A stretch of 42,438 bases of DNA from Desulfosporosinus metallidurans (GTDB lineage Bacteria; Bacillota; Desulfitobacteriia; Desulfitobacteriales; Desulfitobacteriaceae): assembly GCF_001936615.1 (NCBI RefSeq), contig NZ_MLBF01000041.1:1-42438 (forward strand). The letters run 5' to 3'. A program made the position numbers and the translations under genes. Below the pieces are notes generated by a model, which did not search any database, had not been told where the DNA came from, and was given only the letters and a program-made list of their open reading frames with translations. Positions 8,716-17,166 of the stretch are shown here, one piece after another. The first letter of the stretch is position 1. Each line of letters starts with the position of its first letter.

Positions 8716-9336
8716 TTAACTAGCAATTTTATTGTCCTTTGTTTTGCCGAAAGGTGTAAGTATCTGATATTGGACTGGTAATGCTCTGAGGATTGCCACA
8801 TCTATAGCCAACAATATTCCCTTATCAACCCATGATGTCAGCATTTGAGAGATAAAAAGTCCCTTGAATATCGACCCAGTCGATTTGATAAATACAGCCG
8901 ATAGTATATCGATTGCTGAACCCGAAAAACCGCCATAGATATAGGCATAAACGAAAGCACTAACTACTGACATAAAAGGGACCATGACAAATAATGTTAA
9001 AAGGAGTCCCAGCCAACTACGAGTAATACTATATCGTGCAGCATATCCGACGATAAGAGCACAAACGACACCAACTGGAAAGATAAAGATCATCATTGGG
9101 TTTAAAGTTATTGCACGAACGATTGCAGACAAAATAGCAACAAGTGCACCATACCATGGTCCGGCAATCAATGAAACAAGAATTGTACCACCGGTATCTA
9201 AAAATAGAGGAATTCCTACAGCCTGACGAATTGCTGTACCGGCAAAATTAAGAGCTACCGCGGTCGGAACTAGTGCTGCTAAATAAGTTGGATTAACTTT
9301 GGGAAAGTCTACTTTCTTAAGGGTAAGTAAACTCAC
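8716..9336 (-). CDS. ECF transporter substrate-binding membrane subunit (EcfS), unknown substrate
   Basis: A 206-residue, very hydrophobic protein with about six membrane helices. It starts at GTG 9336 with AAGGAGG 9 bases upstream. Size, helix content and position before two EcfA genes and EcfT mark it as the S component that captures the substrate. I do not recognise the substrate subgroup; it does not show clear riboflavin, biotin or cobalt-type signatures. Linkage to an amidohydrolase suggests a nucleobase- or heterocycle-like compound, which is inference. Confidence 0.8.
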   Translation of the reverse strand: MSLLTLKKVDFPKVNPTYLAALVPTAVALNFAGTAIRQAVGIPLFLDTGGTILVSLIAGPWYGALVAILSAIVRAITLNPMMIFIFPVGVVCALIVGYAARYSITRSWLGLLLTLFVMVPFMSVVSAFVYAYIYGGFSGSAIDILSAVFIKSTGSIFKGLFISQMLTSWVDKGILLAIDVAILRALPVQYQILTPFGKTKDNKIAS

Positions 9337-9536
9337 GATAAATGACCTCCTTAAAATAATTTAATTATCACAAGTTGCTACCGAACGCCAACTTATTATG
9401 CTGTGCCAAGATGTTTGCTAGCGCAGGGCTTTTCTCATATATGTCGTATAACCTTGACTCGAAATGGACAAACAGAAGCGTTCACATGCCAAATCGCCTC
9501 CTTTCTGCGGTATTAACCCCACCGTGTGTTCTAAAC
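9337..9536 (-). other. Leader region between iclR-type gene and ecfS
   Basis: A 200-base gap. A strong AAAGGAGG site (9497-9504) precedes a 16-codon frame at 9485-9435 starting GTG AAC GCT, which could be a leader peptide but sits 11 bases from the site. A hairpin with arms AAGTTG/CAACTT lies at about 9372-9394, 35-60 bases before ecfS. No known riboswitch core was recognised. It may hold an internal promoter or an attenuator. Confidence 0.35.
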
Positions 9537-10301
9537 TTAAACGCCTAACCACCCAAGACGACGTGATACCTGATCGCCCGTTTCGCAACACAAAGTAATA
9601 TATTGGTTTAATTTTGGCTCAATGCGAAATTGTGGACCGACAATAGCAAGTGTTCCAATAACTGTATTTGTGTAATCACGAAGGGGTACTGAAACTCCTA
9701 CCGAGCCTTCGTCCATCTCCCCATAAGTTAAGCTATAACCAATCTGCCGAATTTCTTCGATTTGCTTCTTTAATATGTTTGGATCTGTAGGAGTCTGTTT
9801 AGTGAACTGAATTAACCCCGAATTAATTACCAAGTCAGTACTTTCCTGGGGCATATGAGCTAACAGAAGCTTGGTATACCCAGCATTTAATGGAACCCTT
9901 TTCCCCACCCGTGAGGTACACTTAAGTCCTTCGGAGCTCTCAATCTTTTCAATACAAATCCCCGTTAATCCATCGACGATTGCTAAAAGAACGGTTTCTC
10001 CCGTTTCTTTAAATAATTTTTCCATAAAAGGTCGAGCCTCAGTACGAAGATCCATACTCTCATTTACGACCATTCCAAGTTCTAATAGTTTTACTCCCAG
10101 ACGGTACTTTTTAGTTACAACGTTTTGGTTGACGAAACTATTGCTGTGTAGAGTATAAAGCATTCTGTGAACAACACTTTTGTGTAAACCGAGTTCTTCA
10201 GCCAGTTCCGTGATACCCCATTCCGGTTTGTCAACAGTAAAAAGGCTCAGTAAATTCAATGTCCGTTGAACTGTTTCTAAACCTTTATTAGCTTCTTTCA
10301 T
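9537..10301 (-). CDS. IclR-family transcriptional regulator
   Basis: A 254-residue regulator with an N-terminal winged helix-turn-helix (about 10-70; WGITELAEELGLHKSVVHRML) and the IclR effector-binding domain in the remainder (signature GYSLTYGEMDEGSVGVSVPLRD). The start at 10301 is set by AAAGGAGG with ideal spacing; an in-frame ATG 7 codons earlier lies before that ribosome site. It is the first gene of the block with the ECF transporter and amidohydrolase and probably controls the block in response to the transported compound. Palindromic half-sites just upstream of its ribosome site suggest autoregulation. Confidence 0.9.
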   Translation of the reverse strand: MKEANKGLETVQRTLNLLSLFTVDKPEWGITELAEELGLHKSVVHRMLYTLHSNSFVNQNVVTKKYRLGVKLLELGMVVNESMDLRTEARPFMEKLFKETGETVLLAIVDGLTGICIEKIESSEGLKCTSRVGKRVPLNAGYTKLLLAHMPQESTDLVINSGLIQFTKQTPTDPNILKKQIEEIRQIGYSLTYGEMDEGSVGVSVPLRDYTNTVIGTLAIVGPQFRIEPKLNQYITLCCETGDQVSRRLGWLGV

Positions 10302-10311
10302 GTTACCTCCT

Positions 10312-10345
10312 TTGTTCCGCATATAGGAACAATGTTCTTATATGC
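10312..10345. promoter_or_regulatory. Palindromic operator candidate upstream of the IclR-type gene
   Basis: TTGTTCC (10312-10318) and GGAACAA (10326-10332) form a perfect 7-bp inverted repeat. The second arm also pairs with GTTC (10334-10337), giving GAACAATGTTC. A wider repeat GCATATAGGAAC / GTTCTTATATGC spans 10319-10345 with one mismatch. IclR-family proteins such as KdgR bind GAAC-type palindromes of this kind. The site touches the iclR ribosome site, so autoregulation is likely; this is inference. Confidence 0.55.
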
Positions 10346-10392
10346 AATATATTCTACAAGTTAATATGAAATTCCTTCTTCCAGTAAAAAAA

Positions 10393-10410
10393 TCTGCCAA
10401 ATTTGGCAGA
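10393..10410 (-). terminator. Possible terminator (palindrome followed by T-run on minus strand)
   Basis: TCTGCCAAATTTGGCAGA is a perfect 18-base palindrome. On the minus strand it is followed by A and seven T, as in a factor-independent terminator with a six-bp GC-containing stem. It lies about 630 bases after hypE and before the iclR promoter, so it would stop read-through from the coo/hyp operon into the next unit. Confidence 0.55.
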
Positions 10411-11040
10411 GTGTTGTTTCCTATTGCAATTCCCAAGTTTTTAACATCGATGAAGAATTCTCCGTTACGCAACCAGATTTTCGGCCTAAAAAAGAGACAA
10501 AAAACTGCAAAAATCCGCATGAACACTACGTTTTTGGTATAATTAAGATGTCAATCCAAATCAACCAAAAATGAGGTGTTATCATGCGGAAACCTATCAA
10601 AGAAATTGAAAACGTGCTCCAAAATCATGGTTATTCGATTAACAAATGACCAGATGAACCTTTTTTCCTATATATTATGATAACCTCTTTATCACCGCTT
10701 GTTAGCAAGATATATCCGGATATCTTCTATTAGCTAATTCATACTCAGGCATTCTGCGATATACAGCCAATTTCCTGCTCTAGGCAAAAAAAGCGGGGAA
10801 ACCTTACGAAAACTGTTTCAGAACTTTCATAAATATGTTACTGAGAAGAATGAAATACTGGATCAGCACTTGTCGTTAGCAGCCTAAACAGCGCAACGGT
10901 CAACTGTATAATCTTGTAAAATGCCTATCGATAGGTAGTTAGTTTGCTATTCTCTTTTTACAGCTTAGTTACATTGCCCCCAAAACAGGATCCGCCTCCC
11001 CTATTTGCCCAAGGAAATTTGTTTTCGAATCTACTCTTTC
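10411..11040. other. Gene-free region with degraded element sequence
   Basis: This holds a 22-codon frame (10584-10649, +; MRKPIKEIENVLQNHGYSIN start) with a GAGG site and a TATAAT-like box, cut off by TGA. A second plus-strand frame around 10786-10887 reads KKSGETLRKLFQNFHKYVTE. Both look like pieces of a mobile-element protein, but I cannot assign a family. No tRNA or other RNA gene is evident. Confidence 0.35.
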
Positions 11041-12033
11041 TCAACAAATACGGGGAAGGTGTTCCCCTTCAAGCATGCCAACAATCCGTTTTCCCCCGAG
11101 AGGGGTTTCTAATAGAACGAGCCCAAACTTTCCTTCTTGAACTTGCCCGATACGAGCAGCATTGCGCCCCAGTGGGTGTGCTTGCATGTTCAGGAGAACT
11201 TCCTCCGCCACTTCCGGGGCCACGATGACCAATACTTTTCCTTCGTTCGCTAAGTATAGGGGCTCCAGACCCAACATCTCACAAGCACCTTCTACGCTAG
11301 GAGAAAGTGGAAATTGTTCTTCTACTAAGAGCATACTTACTCCAGCCTGCCCAGCCAATTCATTGAGTGTTGTCGCTACACCTCCACGGGTAGGGTCTCT
11401 CATGCATTTGACTCCTGGCAAATAAAAGGCGTCGATAAGTCCATTTAAAGGCGCACAATCGCTCACAACCGGGGTTTGAAATTCAAGCCCTTCTCGCTCA
11501 GATAAAATCGTAATCCCATGATCCCCAATCGTTCCAGTAATGAGGATCTCATCACCTGGCCGAATCTGCTCTGGACCTACTAAACGATCTGTAATATACC
11601 CAATCCCAGTCGTATTTATGAAAATTTTGTCCGCACTCCCGCGTTCCACAACTTTCGTATCCCCACAGACAATCGCGACGCCTGCTTCGGTGGCTGTCTC
11701 AGCAATACTCTCAATAACTCGTTCCAACTCATCCATGGGTAAGCCTTCTTCTAAAATAAGTGCGAGCGTTAAAAACTTGGGGATCGCTCCACTAACAGCT
11801 AGGTCGTTGACCGTACCACATACTGCAAGCTTGCCGATATTCCCTCCGCGAAAAAACAAAGGTGAAACCACGAAAGAATCAGTTGTGACTGCCAATTGCT
11901 CTCTACCTGGCAATAAAGAAGCATCATTCATCTGATCGAGGTAAGGATTTCCTAAGTATTTTTGGAAAAGAGTACGAACTAATTCATGACTAAGCCGCCC
12001 ACCGCTTCCATGGGCCAACATAATGCGTTCCAT
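11041..12033 (-). CDS. hypE: Hydrogenase maturation protein HypE (carbamoyl dehydratase)
   Basis: A 330-residue protein of the PurM/ThiL/HypE fold. The start at 12033 (MERIMLAHGSGG) follows AAAGGAG with good spacing and begins with the family's HGSGG glycine motif; the open frame continues 39 codons further but without family sequence. The C-terminus is PRIC, whose last Cys carries the carbamoyl group that HypE dehydrates to thiocyanate for the cyanide ligands of the [NiFe] site. It lies last in the coo/hyp operon, 79 bases after hypCD. It acts with HypF, which is not in this window, and delivers cyanide to HypC-HypD, here a single fused protein. Confidence 0.95.
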   Translation of the reverse strand: MERIMLAHGSGGRLSHELVRTLFQKYLGNPYLDQMNDASLLPGREQLAVTTDSFVVSPLFFRGGNIGKLAVCGTVNDLAVSGAIPKFLTLALILEEGLPMDELERVIESIAETATEAGVAIVCGDTKVVERGSADKIFINTTGIGYITDRLVGPEQIRPGDEILITGTIGDHGITILSEREGLEFQTPVVSDCAPLNGLIDAFYLPGVKCMRDPTRGGVATTLNELAGQAGVSMLLVEEQFPLSPSVEGACEMLGLEPLYLANEGKVLVIVAPEVAEEVLLNMQAHPLGRNAARIGQVQEGKFGLVLLETPLGGKRIVGMLEGEHLPRIC

Positions 12034-12112
12034 TAACCCACACTCCTTTGTGCGTATTGATGATAAGCTGCACAAGACCCTTGAATTTATAGGACTTCTC
12101 TCTAACCTTTTG

Positions 12113-13372
12113 TTACCTAGGATAACTAGCATATCGTATTTTGCAGGCACCTTCTGTAGTAGTCATACAGGGACCTTTAGGTTTTTCCGGTGTACACTCC
12201 TTATCAAAATAAGGACAATCTTTTGGTTGCTTTTCTCCTCGTAAAACTTCAGCACAGCAGCAAGTTTCCTCTGTTTCAGGCACAACTTGAGACTTTTGTA
12301 GACCAAACTTACTTTCTGCATTAAACTTTTCATAAATATTCTTTAAAACCAGACGGGACTCCGGCAATGTTGGCAGACCCCGCCAGGGAGCATTTTCCGC
12401 TTGGAAAACTTGAGCCAGTATCTGTTTGGCGGTTGGGTTTCCAGTATTCCTTACTACCCTGGAATACTGGTTTTCTAATGAACTGGCATTTTCGCGTAAC
12501 TGACATACTACCTTTAGCACCGCTTCTATGACATCTATGGGTTCAAAGCCGGTAATAATCAAAGGTAATCGATATTTTTCAAAGATTTTTTCAAAGGGTT
12601 CGGAACCTGTAACCATGGCTACGTTTCCGGGACAAATTACAGCATCAATACTACTCGTACTCAGTACATATTCCATCGCCGGTAGAGTTAGTCTATGGGA
12701 CGAAATAATTGAGAAATTGGTCATATCGGTTGCTTCCATGATCGCAGCACCCGTACTGGGTGCGGTGGTTTCAAATCCAACAGCAAAGTGAACTACTTGT
12801 TGTTTTACTTGCCTAGCTAATTGCAAGGCCTGATTTATATCACTGACCAATCTAATGTTGGCACCCTCTGCTCTCCATTGTTCTAATGAACCCCGGGGTG
12901 TGGGGATAGTTAACATATCACCATAAACAGTTAGAATTACATCATACTTTTGACACACATCCATAGCCAAGTAAATTTCACTAATGGGCGTAACACAAAC
13001 GGGACAACCTGGCCCGCTCACCAAATTAATATTGTCCGGTAACAATCCTCGTAAACCAAATTGAGTGATAGTATGCTCATGAGACCCACAAAAATTCATA
13101 ATCCGTATCGGACGTCCCTGTAGCTCAATGCATTTTGTTGCAATGGCGTCCAGCAATTGTCTTGCGTAGGCATCCGTGGCAACTGTATTCCGATAGTAAC
13201 CAGGCAAGTCTTTCAAGATTTCCGTAGCGAATCCGGCATGTACCACCACATAATGTCCAACTTCCACTTTGGGAACCAGGACAATGGAGGTCTCCTTCAT
13301 GGCACCGCGAAAACTACATAGCGCTCTTGTCCCTTTAATCTCCATCACTTGGCCAATCGCTGCAACACACAC
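12113..13372 (-). CDS. hypCD: HypC-HypD fusion protein, hydrogenase Fe(CN)2CO scaffold
   Basis: A 419-residue single frame. Residues 1-about 72 match HypC (MCVAAIGQV, with the essential Cys2 after the start). A short joint follows, then a full HypD from about 80: NFCGSHEHTI, GPGCPVCVTP and the C-terminal cysteine-rich iron-sulfur region (CCCAEVLRG, KDCPYFDKEC, GACKIRY). In most bacteria these are two separate proteins that form a complex to assemble and carry Fe(CN)2CO to the hydrogenase large subunit; here they are covalently joined with no stop or frameshift. GTG start at 13372. It lies 38 bases after cooC. HypC normally also docks on the large subunit, so the fused protein must do both jobs or release cofactor differently. 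Confidence 0.93.
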   Translation of the reverse strand: MCVAAIGQVMEIKGTRALCSFRGAMKETSIVLVPKVEVGHYVVVHAGFATEILKDLPGYYRNTVATDAYARQLLDAIATKCIELQGRPIRIMNFCGSHEHTITQFGLRGLLPDNINLVSGPGCPVCVTPISEIYLAMDVCQKYDVILTVYGDMLTIPTPRGSLEQWRAEGANIRLVSDINQALQLARQVKQQVVHFAVGFETTAPSTGAAIMEATDMTNFSIISSHRLTLPAMEYVLSTSSIDAVICPGNVAMVTGSEPFEKIFEKYRLPLIITGFEPIDVIEAVLKVVCQLRENASSLENQYSRVVRNTGNPTAKQILAQVFQAENAPWRGLPTLPESRLVLKNIYEKFNAESKFGLQKSQVVPETEETCCCAEVLRGEKQPKDCPYFDKECTPEKPKGPCMTTTEGACKIRYASYPR

Positions 13373-13410
13373 CTTTAGTCACCTACTTTATAAAATCAGA
13401 ACATTTATTA

Positions 13411-14193
13411 TTAACTTGTTGCTCTCAAATTTTGGATTAATTTATCTCTAATGTAGCCAACTTCTTGCACCACAGGTCCACCCAAATCAAAAGCGGAAAC
13501 CCCTAACACATCTGACTCAGCTATCTCCTTACTCTTCGACATAATACCTAATACAGTTAGTTCGGGGATATTTTCTTTAATAAATTTCACATCAGAATCT
13601 CCGGTAACCTTATTACCCACTACAAACACCTGTCGGATACCCAAATCTTTGGCTAATTGTTGAATGTGCTTAGCTGTCTGGATACTCCTTAAACCAGGTT
13701 CCACCACCACAATTAAGGCCTCAACCATGCCGGCTGTTCCTCTACCTAAATGTTCTATGCCCGCCTCCATGTCCATGATTACTACTTCTTCTCTTTGCAC
13801 AAGCAGGTGTTGCATCAAGCGTTTGAGTATAGTATGCTCCGGACAAACACAACCCGTTCCCCCTTGTTCAACAGTACCCATGACCAAGAGCCGAACACCT
13901 TCATGTTCTACCCAAAACATCTCGGGGATGTCATCCACTTTTGGGTTTAAGATAAATAGTGAGCCGTATCCGTCCTCGGCACCTGTTCGTTCTTTAGCTA
14001 GCTCTTTCATTTTAGAAACAGGTGTTATTTCTTTGAAGATATTCTCTGGGATACCGATGGAAGAAGCTAGATTAGCATCGGGATCAGCATCAATGGCTAA
14101 AACCCGATATCCGGATGAAGCAAACTGCCGAGCCAAAATCCCCGCCAATGTTGTTTTACCTACGCCACCCTTACCCGTAATCGCGATTTTCAT
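13411..14193 (-). CDS. cooC: CODH nickel-insertion ATPase CooC
   Basis: A 260-residue MinD/NifH-type ATPase. The deviant Walker A GKGGVGKTT is at 7-15, the Asp-rich AIDADPDANLA at 33-43, and the CxC metal site GCVCPEH at 115-117. CooC dimerises through the CxC cysteines and inserts nickel into the C-cluster of CooS in an ATP-dependent way. It is encoded 95 bases downstream of cooS in the same operon, as expected. Length is normal and all key residues are present. Confidence 0.95.
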   Translation of the reverse strand: MKIAITGKGGVGKTTLAGILARQFASSGYRVLAIDADPDANLASSIGIPENIFKEITPVSKMKELAKERTGAEDGYGSLFILNPKVDDIPEMFWVEHEGVRLLVMGTVEQGGTGCVCPEHTILKRLMQHLLVQREEVVIMDMEAGIEHLGRGTAGMVEALIVVVEPGLRSIQTAKHIQQLAKDLGIRQVFVVGNKVTGDSDVKFIKENIPELTVLGIMSKSKEIAESDVLGVSAFDLGGPVVQEVGYIRDKLIQNLRATS

Positions 14194-14288
14194 GCTATAT
14201 ACCCAATCTCTTCCTCATTTAATTTCTTCCTGAAATATCTTGCTTCACAGATTAAGATTTATACTCTTACGATGCCTTCTTTTCTAGA

Positions 14289-16196
14289 TTAAATGTTTAA
14301 ACCCTTACGTTTTTCCTCAATGACAGACAGTAATTTTTCTGCAGCCTTTTCCGGGTCTGTCTCTACCAGGAAGTATCCGCCCACAAGGTCTTTCAGTTTA
14401 TCAGTGAGAATTTCCGTTACCACTTTTGACCCGGTTACTTGGGGGATAGTACCTAAATGAGTCGTTAATCCTAAAGAAACTGCACAGGTTCCGATAGCCA
14501 TTGCTTTTTCTGACATTGTCTCCGGTGCTGATACTACTAGCGGCAATTTGTTCAGGTCGACTCCCAGCTTTTGGGCCACGGCCACAGCGACGGAAATGGC
14601 CCGTGTATTATCAACACAGGATCCCATATGCAATACTAGCGGTAACGGACCATTGAGCCCATTCGCTTCCCCTATGGCAGTTAGAACTGCTTTCAAACCT
14701 TCGCCGGCATACTTTAGCGTAGCCTCCTGAGTCATCAGGCCATGTTTGGAGAAAGCACCGGCACCACAACCGGTTGCTAATAACAGAACATTATTAGCCG
14801 CCAACCGTTTGGCTATTTCTATGAAGTTTTGGTCCTGCACCACATTGGTACTATTACAACCAGCGAACAGGGCAATCCCCTGAATATTTCCATTCACAAT
14901 GTTGTCCAGTAACGGTTTTAAGGGGTCTTCAGGGTTAAGCTTGCTTAATGCACCAATGATAGCCTCAGCACTAAAGCCGACTACCGCTGTCTCCTTGTAT
15001 TGAGGAATGTTAATTCGTTTTGGATCTCTACGTTGGTAGGCTTCTATGGCAAGTTCCAAAATCTGCTTAGCTGCATCCATGGCCTTCTCTTCGGTAAATT
15101 CCACATGAGTGGCGCCAGGAATTTTGGTGGTGGGCATGGTAGTGATTAATTCAGTGTGGAAACACTCTTTGATTACTCCCAAGGAGGGCATGATACATTG
15201 GACATCCACCACCATAGCATCCAGGGCCCCTGTTAAAATCGGCATCTCCTGAGAGAGATAATTAGTAGCCAGAGGTACTCCGTGCCTCATCATCACCTCA
15301 GTACCCGTACAACAAATACCTACAATGTTAAACCCTTCAGCGGCCCCAGCCTTTTTAGCGGCATCATTTAGTAATAGTGCAGCATCACAGACTATCTCAC
15401 TGAGCAGGGGATTATGACCGTGTACCGCGATGTTAATAGCATTTTCTTTGATAACTCCCAAATTGGCTGAGGTTACCGACGGTTGAGGTGTACCAAATAA
15501 GACATCCGATAATTCGGTTGACAAATACATTCCGGTATAATCCGCCAGGGCACCTTTTAAACCTCCCAATAGGATATTAACCGGATCAGCATCACAACCC
15601 ACATGGGTTCTGCTCATAATCTCTGCTACAGCGGCATCGATATTATGGGGCATGACACCGAGATTACTTAACTTTTCGGCACGTTCTTTGGTCATGGTAG
15701 ACACTGCCCACTGACAAGGCACTTTGGCGTTTTGCCGTGAGAAGTCATCTAAGCTAACTGTAGCCACTTCCTTAGCTATTTGTTGCAAGTTCTTACCATC
15801 GGTTTTGATACCGAGACGTTTAGCCACTTGCTGTAATTTGGCTTCATCCTTTATTTTGTAGGCCGATGCATGCCCCTCGCCTACTTCAAATAGAGCCATG
15901 GCAATATGACGGCCATGATCGGAGTGTGATGCCGCTCCGGCTGCTATACCTCTGATCAGATTGCGCGCCACAATGGTATGTGCATCTGCTCCACATACTC
16001 CCCGCTGGGGACCATTACCGAAGGGATCTACCCGGCAGGGGCCTTTCCAACAAATCCTGCAGCACACACCTAGCTTTCCAAAACCGCACTGGGGTTGTTG
16101 AGCTTTAAATCTATCCCAAACCGTTTGTATATTATTTTTTTCTGCAACAGGTAAAAGTTGTTGAACTGCTCTATCAATTGAAAATTTAAAGTTCAT
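14289..16196 (-). CDS. cooS: Anaerobic carbon-monoxide dehydrogenase catalytic subunit CooS
   Basis: A 635-residue Ni-CODH. The N-terminal cysteines C37 and C45 (D-cluster) and C46, C49, C54, C68 (B-cluster) are all present in the expected pattern (CGFGKLGVCCRICWKGPC). The C-cluster region shows HGHNPLLSE (His ligand), GICCTGTEV, LFAGCNSTN, LATGCGAGAF and MGSCVDNTR. It oxidises CO to CO2 in the cytoplasm and passes electrons to CooF. It has a strong AAGGAGG site and lies 14 bases downstream of cooF, a pairing that in known hydrogenogenic CO oxidisers marks the hydrogenase-linked CODH rather than the acetyl-CoA synthase form. The gene is complete. Confidence 0.97.
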   Translation of the reverse strand: MNFKFSIDRAVQQLLPVAEKNNIQTVWDRFKAQQPQCGFGKLGVCCRICWKGPCRVDPFGNGPQRGVCGADAHTIVARNLIRGIAAGAASHSDHGRHIAMALFEVGEGHASAYKIKDEAKLQQVAKRLGIKTDGKNLQQIAKEVATVSLDDFSRQNAKVPCQWAVSTMTKERAEKLSNLGVMPHNIDAAVAEIMSRTHVGCDADPVNILLGGLKGALADYTGMYLSTELSDVLFGTPQPSVTSANLGVIKENAINIAVHGHNPLLSEIVCDAALLLNDAAKKAGAAEGFNIVGICCTGTEVMMRHGVPLATNYLSQEMPILTGALDAMVVDVQCIMPSLGVIKECFHTELITTMPTTKIPGATHVEFTEEKAMDAAKQILELAIEAYQRRDPKRINIPQYKETAVVGFSAEAIIGALSKLNPEDPLKPLLDNIVNGNIQGIALFAGCNSTNVVQDQNFIEIAKRLAANNVLLLATGCGAGAFSKHGLMTQEATLKYAGEGLKAVLTAIGEANGLNGPLPLVLHMGSCVDNTRAISVAVAVAQKLGVDLNKLPLVVSAPETMSEKAMAIGTCAVSLGLTTHLGTIPQVTGSKVVTEILTDKLKDLVGGYFLVETDPEKAAEKLLSVIEEKRKGLNI

Positions 16197-16210
16197 AAAT
16201 TTTCTCCTCC

Positions 16211-16783
16211 TTACGTCCTAATTGACCCGATAGCCCTTGATTTGGCTATTTCTTGAACTCTAGCTGCTAAAACCATTTGCCGGTAACTTTCATAATCCAC
16301 TAAGGCCAGAGCCTGTGTAGGGCAAGCTTGCACGCAGGCACAGGCCTCTTCGGTAACTTTTTCATGCCGACTGAAGCAAAGATCACATTTCAGGGCTCTA
16401 GCCTTGTTAGTTCTTTTTCCTTCAGTTTTTTGTACCGTTTCAGTTGTCATTACTATAGATCCAAAAGGACAAACCATAGCACATATTTTGCATCCTACAC
16501 AATTTTCACGATTTAGCTTAACTAAACCATCTTCCTGGCACAACGCACCGACAGGACAAACATGGGCACAGGGAGCATCATCGCATTGGCGACACTGGAT
16601 GGGTACCACGGTAGCTTCGACCTGTACTACAATGTTTCTGGGCTTCAATTGCATTTGTTTGGCTACTGCTGTCTCTAAATCACAACCGGCATAGGCCAAG
16701 GCACAGGCAATTTCACAACTCTTGCAGCCCAGACATTTATTAGGGTCAGCGTAAATAAAATTATTTTCTTTTAGATTTGCCAT
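16211..16783 (-). CDS. cooF: CooF, four-cluster ferredoxin-like electron carrier of CODH
   Basis: A 190-residue protein with four CxxCxxCxxxC-type groups: CLGCKSCEIAC (17-27), CRQCDDAPCAHVCP, CVGCKICAMVCP, and the CDLC/CACVQACP pair. This gives room for four [4Fe-4S] clusters. It shuttles electrons from CooS to the membrane hydrogenase CooMKLXUH. It stands between hypA (22 bases upstream) and cooS (14 bases downstream), the order seen in Carboxydothermus-type clusters. Strong AAAGGAGG ribosome site. Confidence 0.95.
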   Translation of the reverse strand: MANLKENNFIYADPNKCLGCKSCEIACALAYAGCDLETAVAKQMQLKPRNIVVQVEATVVPIQCRQCDDAPCAHVCPVGALCQEDGLVKLNRENCVGCKICAMVCPFGSIVMTTETVQKTEGKRTNKARALKCDLCFSRHEKVTEEACACVQACPTQALALVDYESYRQMVLAARVQEIAKSRAIGSIRT

Positions 16784-16805
16784 TAGGCGCCACCTCCTTT
16801 AAAGC

Positions 16806-17147
16806 TCATTCCGCTAACAAACTGTCAATATAAAACTCCTTCCCGGAAATCACCTCCACCGCATTGTCACTACACTCGGGGCAGATAAATCTATAATTTT
16901 TTACTTTGAAAGTATGTCCACACTGCCGGCACTTGCCGCGCAGAGGTACTCTTTCAAAAATCAGCTGTGCTCCTTCAGCAATAGTATCTTTGGCAAAGAC
17001 CTCAAAACAGGCAGATAAAGTCATTTCTTCTACTGCCTTCATTTCCCCAATCACCAACTTCACCTGACTGATTTTTTCTAACTTTAATTCCTTGATTTTA
17101 ATATTTATAATTTGAAAAATACTATCTACGAGAGCTAATTCATGCAC
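16806..17147 (-). CDS. hypA: Hydrogenase nickel-incorporation protein HypA
   Basis: 113 residues. The start is put at GTG 17147 and not at the TTG six bases upstream, because HypA binds nickel with its N-terminal Met-His (MHELALVDSI) and GGGAG lies 9 bases before this GTG. The zinc site CRQC...CPEC is at about 73-94. HypA passes nickel, with HypB, into the hydrogenase large subunit, whose gene (cooH) precedes it by 19 bases. A second, truncated hypA lies at the head of the operon. Confidence 0.93.
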   Translation of the reverse strand: MHELALVDSIFQIINIKIKELKLEKISQVKLVIGEMKAVEEMTLSACFEVFAKDTIAEGAQLIFERVPLRGKCRQCGHTFKVKNYRFICPECSDNAVEVISGKEFYIDSLLAE

Positions 17148-17166
17148 AATCAATCGCTCCCTTCAG

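Noticed and set aside
9337..9536. Riboswitch upstream of ecfS
   Set aside because: ECF operons often have one, but no purine, thiamine, cobalamin or preQ1 core could be recognised by eye.
11041..12033. selD instead of hypE
   Set aside because: Same superfamily and a selenoprotein candidate is present, but the HGSGG start, PRIC C-terminus and operon position identify HypE; no SelD Cys/Sec loop is seen.
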